Below are positions 17,735 through 26,174 of a DNA stretch of 64,000 nucleotides, one piece after another. The position numbers were made by a program, and so were the translations under genes. Under the pieces are notes generated by a model that had not been told where the DNA came from, did no database searches, and saw only the letters and a program-made list of their open reading frames with translations. The DNA lies in contig NZ_CAOJCN010000004.1 in the NCBI RefSeq assembly GCF_948329515.1, positions 62,001 through 126,000 on the forward strand. The letters are read 5' to 3'. The number at the start of each line of letters is the position of its first letter. The stretch's first letter is position 1. This DNA comes from Cohnella rhizoplanae. Lineage in GTDB: Bacteria; Bacillota; Bacilli; Paenibacillales; Paenibacillaceae.

Positions 17735-18667
17735 TCATCCCTTGACTGCGCCGATCGTGAGACCCTGAACGAAGTATCGCTGCACGAACGGATAGGCCAG
17801 CAGGATCGGCCCCGTCGCGACGACCGTCATCGCCATCTTCAGGCTCTCCGTCGGGAGGGCCGTAGTGACGACCGCGCCCGCGCCCATCATCGCCTTGCGC
17901 ATGCCGTCCATATTGCCGAGCATCTTGTACAGATAGTATTGAAGCGGCATCAGCTTCTCGTCGGATACGAACAGCAGCGCGTTGTACCAGTCGTTCCAGT
18001 AGGCCAGCGCCAGGAACAGCCCGATCGTCGCGAGCGCCGGCTTGGAGAGCGGCAGGATCAGCTGGGCGTAGATCCGGAAGTCGCCCGCGCCGTCGATCTT
18101 GGCCGACTCGACGATCGCCTCCGGTATGCCGCCCAGGAACGACTTCATGACGATGATGTAGAAGACGTTGAGCACGAGCGGCACGATCAGCGCGAGCACG
18201 GTATCCTTCATGTGCAGGTAGTTCACGATCAGCAGGTACCACGGGACGAGCCCGCCGCTGAACAGCGTGGTGAAGAAAAAGAAGAAGGAGAAGCCGTTGC
18301 GCCATTTAAAGTCTCTCCTGGATAACGCATAAGACGTCATCGAGGTCAGGAACAGGCCGAGCAGCGTGCCGCCGATGGTCACGCCGATCGTCACCAGATA
18401 GGCCTGGATCATCTCCGCGGGATACTTGAACAGAATGCTGTAGGCCTCGGCGGAGAAGTCCGTCGGGATGAACTGGTAACCTGCCGTGATGATCTTGTTC
18501 TCGCTCGTGAGCGAGGACGACACGACCAGCAGGAACGGCAGCAGGCACAGCACGGCCATAATCGTCAGCGAGCCGTACCCGATGGCCGCGAATATTTTCT
18601 GATCCGTTTTTTTGACGCCCGAGGTTTTCGCGAACGACTTGTCCAGATTCACTTCCGTTGCGCTCAT
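17735..18667 (-). CDS. Carbohydrate ABC transporter permease (YtcP/LplC type), second importer
   Basis: A 310-residue permease. The ATG at 18667 is chosen because GAGGGGGG sits just upstream, overlapping the stop codon of the preceding permease. About six membrane helices are visible, beginning with IGYGSLTIMAVLCLLPFLLV. The EAA loop is VESAKIDGAGDFRIYAQLILP, and the C-terminus FVQRYFVQGLTIGAVKG closely resembles that of the first importer's permease. As there, no ATPase gene is nearby. Confidence 0.92.
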   Translation of the reverse strand: MSATEVNLDKSFAKTSGVKKTDQKIFAAIGYGSLTIMAVLCLLPFLLVVSSSLTSENKIITAGYQFIPTDFSAEAYSILFKYPAEMIQAYLVTIGVTIGGTLLGLFLTSMTSYALSRRDFKWRNGFSFFFFFTTLFSGGLVPWYLLIVNYLHMKDTVLALIVPLVLNVFYIIVMKSFLGGIPEAIVESAKIDGAGDFRIYAQLILPLSKPALATIGLFLALAYWNDWYNALLFVSDEKLMPLQYYLYKMLGNMDGMRKAMMGAGAVVTTALPTESLKMAMTVVATGPILLAYPFVQRYFVQGLTIGAVKG

Positions 18668-18681
18668 GTCATCAGCCCCCC

Positions 18682-19599
18682 TCAGAATAGCGCGCGGTCT
18701 TTGTCGTACCGCCGCACCGCGTAGTTGACCGCCATGATCGTCGCGAAGCCGAGCACCGACTGGAAGACGCCTGCCGCGGCCGACATGCCGATGTCGTTGG
18801 ACGTGATCAGCGACCGGAAGACGAAGGTGTCGATGACGTCCGTCGAGGAGAACAGCACCCCGTTGTTGCCGACCATGTTGTAGAACATGCCGAAGTCTCC
18901 GCGGAAGATATTGCCGACTGCGAGCAGCACCAGGATGATGATCGTCGGGTAGAGATTCGGGATCGTCACCTTCAGGATGCGCTGGAAGATGTTCGCCCCG
19001 TCGATCTCCGCCGCCTCGTACATCTCGGTATCGATGCTCGTGATGGCGGCCAGATACATGACCGTGCCGTATCCGAGCCCCTTCCACGCCGACACCAGCA
19101 CCAGCAGGAACGGCCAGTAGGCGGGCGTGTTGTAGATATCGACCGGCTCCAGGCCCAGTCCTCTCAGCAGCGCGTTCACGGTGCCGATATCGTAGTTCAG
19201 CAGGTTGTAGGCGATCGCGCCGACGACGACCCACGAGATGAAGTACGGGAGGAACAGCGCCGATTGAACGATCTTGCGGAACCACTTGCCCCCCACCTCG
19301 AACAGCAGGATCGCGGCGAAGATCTGGAGGGCGTTGTTCACGACGATAAACGCGATGTTGTACAGCGCCGTATTGCGCGTGACCTGCCAGGCATTGCCGG
19401 AGTCGAAGAAAAAGCGGAAGTTGTCCCATCCGTTCCACGCGCTGCCGAAGATGCCGCCGGCATAATCGTAGCGCTTGAAGGCGATGATGATGCCCGCCAT
19501 CGGGATATAAGCGAACAAAAGGTAGAAAATGACCGCAGGGGTCAGCATCAACAAGAACATTTTGTACTTTCTCAGATCGTGCCAGAAGCCGCTCCGCAT
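18682..19599 (-). CDS. Carbohydrate ABC transporter permease (LplB type), second importer
   Basis: A 305-residue LplB-type permease. The ATG at 19599 follows GGAGAGAGGGGAGCGG and gives the usual short basic N-terminus MRSGFWHDLRKYK before the helix MFLLMLTPAVIFYLLFAYI. The EAA loop is YEAAEIDGANIFQRILKVTIPN. It is the first gene of the second transporter unit (LplB, LplC, binding protein), separated from the upstream kinase/regulator pair by a strong terminator, so it needs its own promoter. Confidence 0.92.
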   Translation of the reverse strand: MRSGFWHDLRKYKMFLLMLTPAVIFYLLFAYIPMAGIIIAFKRYDYAGGIFGSAWNGWDNFRFFFDSGNAWQVTRNTALYNIAFIVVNNALQIFAAILLFEVGGKWFRKIVQSALFLPYFISWVVVGAIAYNLLNYDIGTVNALLRGLGLEPVDIYNTPAYWPFLLVLVSAWKGLGYGTVMYLAAITSIDTEMYEAAEIDGANIFQRILKVTIPNLYPTIIILVLLAVGNIFRGDFGMFYNMVGNNGVLFSSTDVIDTFVFRSLITSNDIGMSAAAGVFQSVLGFATIMAVNYAVRRYDKDRALF

Positions 19600-19632
19600 C
19601 GTATCCGCTCCCCTCTCTCCTCTGTAAGTCTC

Positions 19633-19661
19633 ATTATAGAGGCCAGGTCGGAGCGGCAAAA
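19633..19661 (-). promoter_or_regulatory. Probable promoter of the second importer operon
   Basis: On the minus strand a TATAAT (19638-19633) lies 34 bp before the ATG. TTTTGC sits 17 bp further upstream and is a poor -35, so an activator is likely. The 16-bp element found upstream of the PL8 gene is not present here. Confidence 0.45.
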
Positions 19662-19704
19662 TTCAGCGGAACAACTAAAGATAATACGAATTCAACGATC
19701 CGCG

Positions 19705-19745
19705 AAAAAAATGAGGCTCCGGTTCCCTCGGGAACGGAGTCTCAT
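19705..19745 (-). terminator. Intrinsic terminator after the second regulator gene
   Basis: Minus-strand hairpin with arms around CTCCGTTCCC and GGGAACCGGAG (19711-19745), followed by seven T. It separates the kinase/regulator unit from the transporter unit. Confidence 0.9.
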
Positions 19746-19761
19746 GGAAGAGGGCGACGAT

Positions 19762-21348
19762 TCAGATGTTGTGCTTCTTGCGGTATTCGCCGGGCGACAT
19801 GCCCATGTACTGCTTGAATTGCCGGTTAAAGTAGATGATGTTCTTGTAGCCCACCTGCTCCGCGATCTCGTACACCTTCTTGGTCGGCTCCTCCAGCAGC
19901 TCGCACACCCGCTTCATGCGCTGCTCGTTCAGGAAGTCGCTGAACAGGCTGTTGGTCTCGGCCTTGAACAGCTGACCCAAGTAGTTCGGCGTAAAGTTAA
20001 AGTGCGCGGCCACTTCGTTCAGCGTGATTTTCTGGTCCAGCCTGTCTCTGACATACGCCGCGATGTCTTCGATCAGCTTGCGCTTCTGGCGCTGCCGCTT
20101 GAGGTAGAGCAGCTCGGACAGCTCGAAGAATCTCCGTCTCAGCCACGACAGAATGTCATGCACGGTCTCGAACTGAAACAGGATGAACGGCTGATGGGAA
20201 TCCCAATTCAGAATCTCGTACAGGTGCTCGTTCAGCTGCCGCAGGTCCGCGTGGAGCTTGGACGTAATGCGGATAATGAGATCGTAAATCTCGTTCTTCT
20301 GCGAGAGCGGATGATCCCCGTCGAACAGCTGCAGCAGGCAATCGTCGATCGCGGTCAGGTCGTACTCGAGCATCGCCTTCAGCATCCGGTCGACGATCTC
20401 CTCCAGATCCGGGGCGATCCGCTCCTTGGGGCGCCACTGCGAGGCGTCCTGGATCAGCCGGTTCTTGCCGACGATCCACTTGATGCTGAGCGCGGCCTGC
20501 GCCTGCCGGTAGGAGTCGTGCAGCTGACCGAACGCCGTCGTGTACATCCCCGTCCCGATCGTGACCGAGGAGGAGAATCGCTCGGAGAACGCGCGGATCA
20601 GCTCTTCGAGCAAAGCGGAGAAATAGGACGCGGGAACGGCGGCCAAAATGACGAAATGATGGTCGTGGGTGGCGATGACCATGCCCATATTGCGTTCCTG
20701 CGTAAAGGAACGTATAAACTGACTCGCGCTGCCGAGCCATGCGCGCCGCTCCTCGGGGGTCGAGTGCCGCGTCTTCCAGGCGATATCGTCGATCTCGACG
20801 ATAGCGACCGCGGTGCCGCCCTCGAGCATCGGCGCGAGGAAGCTGCGGATATGCGTCTCCGCCTCGCCGCCCGGCGCAGCCTCGTTGAACCAGCGCAGCA
20901 GCAGCTCCTGGTTGACGAGCGACAGCGTCTCGGACAGCGAGTCGTGCTGTTTTTTCTCCCGCTCGATCCTGCCGCACAGCTCCGTCAGCGTCGCGTGCAG
21001 CTCGCCGTCCTCGACGGGCTTGAGCAGATACCCGTGCGCGCTCAGCTGGATCGCTTCCTTGGCATAGTGGAAGTCCTCGTGGCCGCTGATGAATACGATC
21101 GATACCTGCGGATTGATCTCCTTGGCCCGCCGCGCGAATTCGGTGCCCAGCATGATCGGCATCCGAATATCGGAGAGAATGATGTCGATCCGCTGCCGCT
21201 TCATCAGATCGAGCGCGGCGAATCCGCTGGGCGCCGTCCGTACGCGCTCGGGCGACAACAGCTCGTGGCCCGCCACCCGGCGTCTCAGCCATTCCAGATC
21301 GACCGCTTCGTCGTCCACCAGCAGGACATGAATATCGTTGTCCATCAT
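19762..21348 (-). CDS. YesN-type response regulator, second system
   Basis: A 528-residue regulator with an N-terminal receiver domain (VLLVDDEAVD, phosphoacceptor D60 in LSDIRMPI, Lys in YLLKPVEDGE), a long middle region and a C-terminal AraC DNA-binding domain (KITLNEVAAHFNFTPNYLGQLFK to IAEQVGYKNIIYFNRQFK). Its first ATG overlaps the kinase stop codon by 4 bp, so the two are translationally coupled. It is cotranscribed with the kinase and lies just upstream of the second importer, which is its likely target. Confidence 0.93.
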   Translation of the reverse strand: MMDNDIHVLLVDDEAVDLEWLRRRVAGHELLSPERVRTAPSGFAALDLMKRQRIDIILSDIRMPIMLGTEFARRAKEINPQVSIVFISGHEDFHYAKEAIQLSAHGYLLKPVEDGELHATLTELCGRIEREKKQHDSLSETLSLVNQELLLRWFNEAAPGGEAETHIRSFLAPMLEGGTAVAIVEIDDIAWKTRHSTPEERRAWLGSASQFIRSFTQERNMGMVIATHDHHFVILAAVPASYFSALLEELIRAFSERFSSSVTIGTGMYTTAFGQLHDSYRQAQAALSIKWIVGKNRLIQDASQWRPKERIAPDLEEIVDRMLKAMLEYDLTAIDDCLLQLFDGDHPLSQKNEIYDLIIRITSKLHADLRQLNEHLYEILNWDSHQPFILFQFETVHDILSWLRRRFFELSELLYLKRQRQKRKLIEDIAAYVRDRLDQKITLNEVAAHFNFTPNYLGQLFKAETNSLFSDFLNEQRMKRVCELLEEPTKKVYEIAEQVGYKNIIYFNRQFKQYMGMSPGEYRKKHNI

Positions 21349-23090
21349 TCTTCACCGTCCCTCTTCACTTCCCGAATCTCCGCGTTGTCGACCGGCAGGA
21401 TAAGCTCGACCGTCGTGCCCGCGCCGTAGTAGCTGCCTATGCGGATGCCGAAGTCGTTGCCGTACCTCAGCTTGATTCGTTCTTCGACGTTCTTCAATCC
21501 GTAGCCGTCCCTGCGAACGGCGCTCGACCGCATCCTGTTCAGCGTATCCGCGCGCATCCCGATGCCGTTATCGATGACCTTGAGCTCGATCCGCTCCCCC
21601 AGCCGCTTGCCCGAGATCCGGATGGCGATCGACTCCCCGAACCAGGCGTGCTTGAAGATGTTCTCCACGAACGGCTGCAGGACGAGCTTGATGATCGGGA
21701 CGCGGCGGATATCGGGGTCGATATCGAAGTAGACCTGGAAGGCGTCCGCATACTTGACCCGCTGGATGTCGAGATACGCCTTTACCTGCTCGATTTCTTC
21801 TTCAAGCGTAATATAGACCTGTCCTTCGTTAAGTGTCAGCCTGTAAAACTTGGATAGTCCCTGGACCATCTCGGTGACCTTGCGGACCTCTCCCAGATTG
21901 GCCAGGCTGGCGATCGTCGACAGCGTATTGTACAGGAAATGCGGACTGATCTGCGCCTGCAGCGCGTCCAGCTCCGCCTGCTTTTTCTGGATGCCCTGCT
22001 CGTAGACGTCGCGGATCAGCTCCTGGATGCTCTGGGCCATCTGATTGAAGGCGTCGGCGATATAGACGAACTCGTCGTTGCCGGCGAAGCCGATCCGCTT
22101 GTAGAAGTTGCCCTCCTGGAACGACCGCACGAGCGATACGATGCGCTTCATCTTCTTGCCTGACAGCCGGGCCACGAGGAAGCCGATCAGGGCCATGACT
22201 ACGAAGCTGATGACGCACACGGCCCCGATCACGCGGCGCATCTCGCTCGCGTCTTTATTTAAGTAACGGTCCGGCACCCAGGTCTCGATCGCATAATCGG
22301 AGCCCGGGATGTCTTCGCTGATGACGAGGTAGGAACCGTCGCTTGCGCCCGGCGCCACGCTCCCGCGCTCGTACAGATGGGTTGCCGTCTCCTTGTCTAT
22401 CAAGCGGAGGGCAATGCCCTGTTCGATCGGAAAAGCCTCGAAATTCCCAAGCAGCTCGTCCAGCCTCGCCGTCACGCGAATGTAGCCGATTAGCGACTGC
22501 GTGCCGCTTGCCGCGAACAGCTTGCGAATATAGGATATGTTCCCCAGCTCGCGGTCGGTATCGATCTGCTGCCACAGGTTGTCCTTGTTCGAGGCGGCGA
22601 TGGACCTCAGCCAATCCGTATGCGCGACGCTCTGCGCGGTCAGGACGTAATAATCGCTGCGGCCGATCGGCAGCGACATATCGTCGCCCGCGATCTCGAG
22701 CATCGTATCGTTGACCGCGTACAGGACGAGTCTCAGCTTGTTCCCGTACAGCTGGAGGGGCGCCTTCATATACGGGACGATATCGTCTCTCATCTTGAGC
22801 ATATTCTCCCGGGTATCCCCCCGGAATTGCAGGGCGCTCTGGAAGGTCGTGTTGAGAAAGAGCGAGTTCGTCATGCGCTTGATCTCGTCGATCTGGTATT
22901 CCATATTGTTTCCCGTCTGCTGCATCGCGGTCCGGATGTTGGTCTCCGCCATCTCGGTACGGGACCGCACGAGCATGGTATACGAAATGTAGCCGACCAG
23001 GAGATCCGTCAGCAGCACCAGCACTAGATAGGGGAGCATCGTCTTGTACGTGAACGGAATGTACTTGCGGTTGAGCCGGAACTTCGCCAT
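21345..23090 (-). CDS. YesM-type sensor histidine kinase, second system
   Basis: A 581-residue membrane kinase. The ATG at 23090 is preceded by GGAAAGGGAG and gives the N-terminus MAKFRLNRKYIPFTYKTMLP before the first helix (YLVLVLLTDLLVGYISYTM). An extracellular region of about 240 residues, a second helix (VIGAVCVISFVVMALIGFLV), a HAMP domain, the phosphoacceptor segment QAQISPHFLYNTL and an ATPase domain with VENIFKHAW and DNGIGM follow. The partner is the regulator gene overlapping its 3' end. Confidence 0.93.
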   Translation of the reverse strand: MAKFRLNRKYIPFTYKTMLPYLVLVLLTDLLVGYISYTMLVRSRTEMAETNIRTAMQQTGNNMEYQIDEIKRMTNSLFLNTTFQSALQFRGDTRENMLKMRDDIVPYMKAPLQLYGNKLRLVLYAVNDTMLEIAGDDMSLPIGRSDYYVLTAQSVAHTDWLRSIAASNKDNLWQQIDTDRELGNISYIRKLFAASGTQSLIGYIRVTARLDELLGNFEAFPIEQGIALRLIDKETATHLYERGSVAPGASDGSYLVISEDIPGSDYAIETWVPDRYLNKDASEMRRVIGAVCVISFVVMALIGFLVARLSGKKMKRIVSLVRSFQEGNFYKRIGFAGNDEFVYIADAFNQMAQSIQELIRDVYEQGIQKKQAELDALQAQISPHFLYNTLSTIASLANLGEVRKVTEMVQGLSKFYRLTLNEGQVYITLEEEIEQVKAYLDIQRVKYADAFQVYFDIDPDIRRVPIIKLVLQPFVENIFKHAWFGESIAIRISGKRLGERIELKVIDNGIGMRADTLNRMRSSAVRRDGYGLKNVEERIKLRYGNDFGIRIGSYYGAGTTVELILPVDNAEIREVKRDGEE

Positions 23091-23209
23091 GCGCGCGCTC
23101 CCTTTCCGTTCGGTTACCCCTTGGGTTGAAGAGGGTTGTCCCATTTTACAATGAAATGAGAGCGGTTGCTAGATCAGCAAGCTGCCATAATCGCCCAAGT
23201 AAAGCTATT

Positions 23210-23366
23210 TTGCATAGTAATTGTCAATAAGCATAATTGCACCCATAACTTCCGGGTGGTAACTTCGTGGTGGATAGCCAAACATGGGCTGGTGAAAGGA
23301 GGCGGTCTGCCGCAAGCGTATTAAGGTTCAGGCTCCGACCATTCTAAAAGAGGAAGGTGTTATCGC
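23210..23366 (+). promoter_or_regulatory. Promoter and structured leader of the FN3 protein gene
   Basis: A possible promoter is TTGCAT (23210-23215) with CATAAT (23232-23237) 16 bp away. Downstream, TAACTTCCGGGTGG and TAACTTCGTGGTGG form a tandem 14-bp repeat (23246-23259, 23260-23273), with 12 of 14 bases identical. Further on, AGCC/GGCT and GCGG/CCGC could form small hairpins. The conserved core of cyclic-di-GMP, SAM or cobalamin riboswitches was not found, so no ligand is proposed. Confidence 0.4.
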
Positions 23367-24197
23367 GTGAAAAAACGAATGATTAAAGTGTTAATGGGCT
23401 TGGTTTTAATGGTGTCGCTGATTCCCGCTTTAACCGCCAACGCCGCCATGTATGCTTCTACGTCAAGCGTCACGAGCAATTCGCTTCAGTTGAACTGGAC
23501 GCTGCAGGCCGGCGAAAACGCGGTTCAAATTTACAAGAACGGCAGCTTCTATGTATCCACGGCCAATACGAGTTCCTATCCGATGACGGGACTCAGCCCT
23601 TGTACCACCTATTATTTCGAAGTCAGAGGCATCGGCTCATACGGAAGCACGAGCACGTCTCCCGTCACCACGCTCGGTTGCCCGTCGGCGCCGGTGATCA
23701 CCGCCTCCGCGACGTACAATTCCATCAGCTTAAGCTGGAGCGCGAGCAACGCAGTCGAATACGATCTCTACGTGGACGGGGCGCTGTATACGACGACGAC
23801 CGCGACGAGCTATTCCTTGTCCGCCGCTCCGAGCAGGTCGTACGCGATCAAGGTCGTGGCCCGCAATGCCACCGGCCAAACCGCGCAGTCGACCAAGGGC
23901 GTCGCGACGCCCGCCTTCTTCCAGACCTACACGCAATCCGGTTTGTCGGGCAATATCGTTCTCAGCGCCGGCTTTACCAACACAAGCTCCACTAGCGGCA
24001 CGTACATCTACTTCACGTTGTACCGGGTATCCGGATCGAGCAGCACTTATGCCGGCAGCGCTTCCGCCTATCTCTCCCCCGGTCAGAGCAGCTCGCTGAG
24101 CACCACGCTGGCATCGGGGCAGCCGCTAGGCACTTACCGGCTGGAAGCCTCGTCTACGACTGCCGTAGTCGGCGGGTTATCGTTCTATTCAAACTAA
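23367..24197 (+). CDS. Secreted protein with two fibronectin type III-like domains
   Basis: A 276-residue secreted protein. The signal peptide is about 1-27 (MKKRMIKVLMGLVLMVSL to NAA). Two FN3-like beta-sandwich domains follow: about 28-110 (SNSLQLNWTLQAGENAVQIY, MTGLSPCTTYYFEVRGIG) and 112-190 (NSISLSWSASNAVEYDLYVD). A Ser/Thr-rich C-terminal domain of about 85 residues looks like another beta-sandwich. No catalytic domain or cell-wall anchor is seen. The GTG start is supported by AGAGGAAGG 9 nt upstream. It is a single-gene transcript with its own terminator. Role unknown; such proteins can act in adhesion or carbohydrate binding. Confidence 0.85.
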   Translation: MKKRMIKVLMGLVLMVSLIPALTANAAMYASTSSVTSNSLQLNWTLQAGENAVQIYKNGSFYVSTANTSSYPMTGLSPCTTYYFEVRGIGSYGSTSTSPVTTLGCPSAPVITASATYNSISLSWSASNAVEYDLYVDGALYTTTTATSYSLSAAPSRSYAIKVVARNATGQTAQSTKGVATPAFFQTYTQSGLSGNIVLSAGFTNTSSTSGTYIYFTLYRVSGSSSTYAGSASAYLSPGQSSSLSTTLASGQPLGTYRLEASSTTAVVGGLSFYSN

Positions 24198-24245
24198 TCG
24201 CTAGCGTCCCTCAAGTGAATGCGCCGCTTCAGCCTTTCCTATGAC

Positions 24246-24310
24246 GAACGCCCCTCTGTCTGTCCGGACGCCTATCGGTTAGGCGACCTGACGGACAAAG
24301 GGGCGTTTGC
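24246..24310 (+). terminator. Intrinsic terminator of the FN3 protein gene
   Basis: A long hairpin: AACGCCCCT pairs with AGGGGCGTT, with inner stems TCTGTCCG/CGGACA and CGCCTA/TAGGCG. The T run is short and interrupted. Confidence 0.65.
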
Positions 24311-24390
24311 ATTTGCGTTTCTTAGGTTCGCCCCGCTATCATCCTTGATTTAAGTCAATGCGCGCAAGCATCCTTCTCGTTAAAATCGAG

Positions 24391-24993
24391 TCATGACTTG
24401 AACTTAGGGGGATGGCTGTCATTCCGGAGTCTCTTCTTGATCCTGCTTAGCGATTCCGGCGTGATGCCGAGATAGCTGGCCAACTGATGTTGGGGCACCC
24501 TGTCGACGAGCGCCGGGCGTTTCCCAAGCAGCGCCTTGAAGCGTTCCTCGGGCGAAGATTCGATAAACGCGGAGAATTCCGCCTGGACCTGGCCGTAGCT
24601 CTCCTCGATCATTCTGCGGGTCATCGACGCCAACTGAGGATGCTTGTCGTACATGTCCTGTTCCGTGTCCAGATCGCCGACGACCAGCACCGAATCTTCA
24701 ACGCACGTAAAAGTATAATCTGACGATCGGTCCGGCTTGTGATGATTGAAGACGGCGATGGCCTGTTCTTCGGTGTAGAAATTGGACGTGACCTCTCTGC
24801 CCTCTTCGTCGATCGAAAACTGCCTGACGCAGCCTTTCAGGATGAAATAGCACTTGGCAGGGGTCTCGTCTTGTCTGATGAGAACGGTCCCCTTATCGAA
24901 GGGCGCCACGTGGATCTGGTCGACGATCGCTTGCCGGTCTTCCTCGCTAAGCGTCGTCCATCTCGACAGGTACTTATATAGAATGCGTTTCAT
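24391..24993 (-). CDS. Crp/Fnr-family transcriptional regulator
   Basis: A 200-residue protein with an N-terminal cyclic-nucleotide-binding-type beta-roll (about 15-130, including FDKGTVLIRQDETPAKCYFILKG) and a short C-terminal helix-turn-helix (PQHQLASYLGITPESLSRIKKRL). The ATG at 24993 is chosen because the beta-roll begins soon after; the upstream Shine-Dalgarno is weak. It lies divergent from the MDR-family reductase gene, which it may control. No Cys cluster of an oxygen-sensing Fnr is seen, and the effector is unknown. Confidence 0.85.
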   Translation of the reverse strand: MKRILYKYLSRWTTLSEEDRQAIVDQIHVAPFDKGTVLIRQDETPAKCYFILKGCVRQFSIDEEGREVTSNFYTEEQAIAVFNHHKPDRSSDYTFTCVEDSVLVVGDLDTEQDMYDKHPQLASMTRRMIEESYGQVQAEFSAFIESSPEERFKALLGKRPALVDRVPQHQLASYLGITPESLSRIKKRLRNDSHPPKFKS

Positions 24994-25098
24994 GGCCGCT
25001 TTCCCGCATCTCCTTCCGTTCCGTCCTTCCTCCCCTTCATTTTCTACGCCCGAGGGACCTTTGTAAACATAAACGCACTGATCATTGGAGGAAAACCC

Positions 25099-26061
25099 AT
25101 GAGAGCCATGGTTCAACATGCGTACGGCCCGCCGGAAGTCATCGTCCCGCAGGAGATCGCTAAGCCTTCGCCCGGAAGCAAGGAAGTTCTCATCAGAGTT
25201 CACGCTGCTAAAGTAGGGCCGTCGGACGTTGCTTTTCGCAAGGGCGAACCGATGATGATTAAACTCATATACGGATGGTCCAGACCGAAATTCCCGGTCG
25301 GCGGAACCGAATTAGCCGGCGTGGTCGAGGCCGTCGGGCAAGAGGTGAAGTCATTTAAAGCGGGGGACCGCGTGCTCGGGATGAGCGTCAAAAACTTCGG
25401 CGCATATGCCGAATATAAGTGCCTTTCCGAGGAAAGCCCGCTCGCGATGATACCCGACGGAATCGCCTTTGAAGAAGCCGTCGGCATCTGCGACGGAGGC
25501 GCCACCGCCTTGACGTTTCTAAGGGACAAGGCCAAGCTGCGGAAGGGGCATCGCGTGCTGATCAACGGCGCTTCGGGCGCAGTCGGCATTTACGCCGTTC
25601 AATTGGCCAAATACTATGGCGCTGAAGTAACCGGCGTGTGCTCGGCCGCGAACGGAGCGCTGGTACGCGAAGCGGGCGCGGATTATATCATTGATTATTC
25701 GCTTGAGGATTTCACGAAGGCAGGCAAGGCCTATGATGCCGCTTTTGACGCCGTGGGCACACGCTCCTTCGCCGCATGCAGGCGCGCGCTTACGCCGAAG
25801 GGCGTTTATCTTACCACCGCACCCAAGCTTTCTATCGTTTTACAGATGGTATGGACCTCGCTGTTCCCAGGCAGACGCGCCGTCTTTGCGACAGCCGGCC
25901 TCATGCAGAACCAAGCAAATCTGGCGTTCCTCATGGAGCTCGCCCGGAACGGCGCGCTGAACGCCGTGATCGATCGCAGCTATCCGCTGGAGCTTCTGCC
26001 CGATGCCCACCAATACGTGGAGACCGGGCGCAAGAAGGGCAATGTGATCGTGAAGCTTTGA
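25099..26061 (+). CDS. Zinc-independent MDR-family alcohol dehydrogenase / quinone reductase
   Basis: A 320-residue NAD(P)H-dependent enzyme of the medium-chain dehydrogenase superfamily. The N-terminal GroES-like domain (EVLIRVHAAKVGPSDV, GTELAGVVEAVGQEVKSFKAGDRVLG) is followed by a Rossmann domain with VLINGASGAVGIYAVQLAKYYGAEVTG. The structural zinc Cys cluster is absent, as in quinone reductase-like members. The ATG follows GGAGG by 9 nt. The gene is divergent from a Crp/Fnr regulator. Substrate not predictable. Confidence 0.88.
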   Translation: MRAMVQHAYGPPEVIVPQEIAKPSPGSKEVLIRVHAAKVGPSDVAFRKGEPMMIKLIYGWSRPKFPVGGTELAGVVEAVGQEVKSFKAGDRVLGMSVKNFGAYAEYKCLSEESPLAMIPDGIAFEEAVGICDGGATALTFLRDKAKLRKGHRVLINGASGAVGIYAVQLAKYYGAEVTGVCSAANGALVREAGADYIIDYSLEDFTKAGKAYDAAFDAVGTRSFAACRRALTPKGVYLTTAPKLSIVLQMVWTSLFPGRRAVFATAGLMQNQANLAFLMELARNGALNAVIDRSYPLELLPDAHQYVETGRKKGNVIVKL

Positions 26062-26089
26062 CGGCCTCTATTTTTAAGGTCAAAATAGA

Positions 26090-26119
26090 TTGACAAGCGG
26101 GCGGCATCCAATATATAGT
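26090..26119 (+). promoter_or_regulatory. Promoter of the siderophore transport operon
   Basis: TTGACA at 26090-26095 and TATAGT at 26114-26119, 18 bp apart. The predicted start near 26126 falls at the beginning of the Fur box. Confidence 0.75.
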
Positions 26120-26125
26120 ATCGAG

Positions 26126-26144
26126 GATGATAATCATTATCATC
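26126..26144 (+). promoter_or_regulatory. Fur box
   Basis: GATGATAATCATTATCATC is a perfect 19-bp palindrome and close to the classic Fur consensus. Located at the transcription start of the iron-transport operon, it should allow Fur with Fe(II) to block transcription. Confidence 0.92.
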
Positions 26145-26174
26145 AATATTATACATAAGGATGGGTCCGCACAA

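Noticed and set aside
19264..21429. 721-residue frame on the plus strand
   Set aside because: Antisense to the YesN-type regulator and crosses a strong terminator.
23246..23366. Cyclic-di-GMP or cobalamin riboswitch
   Set aside because: GGTGAAA and several hairpins are suggestive, but the conserved cores of these riboswitches are not present.
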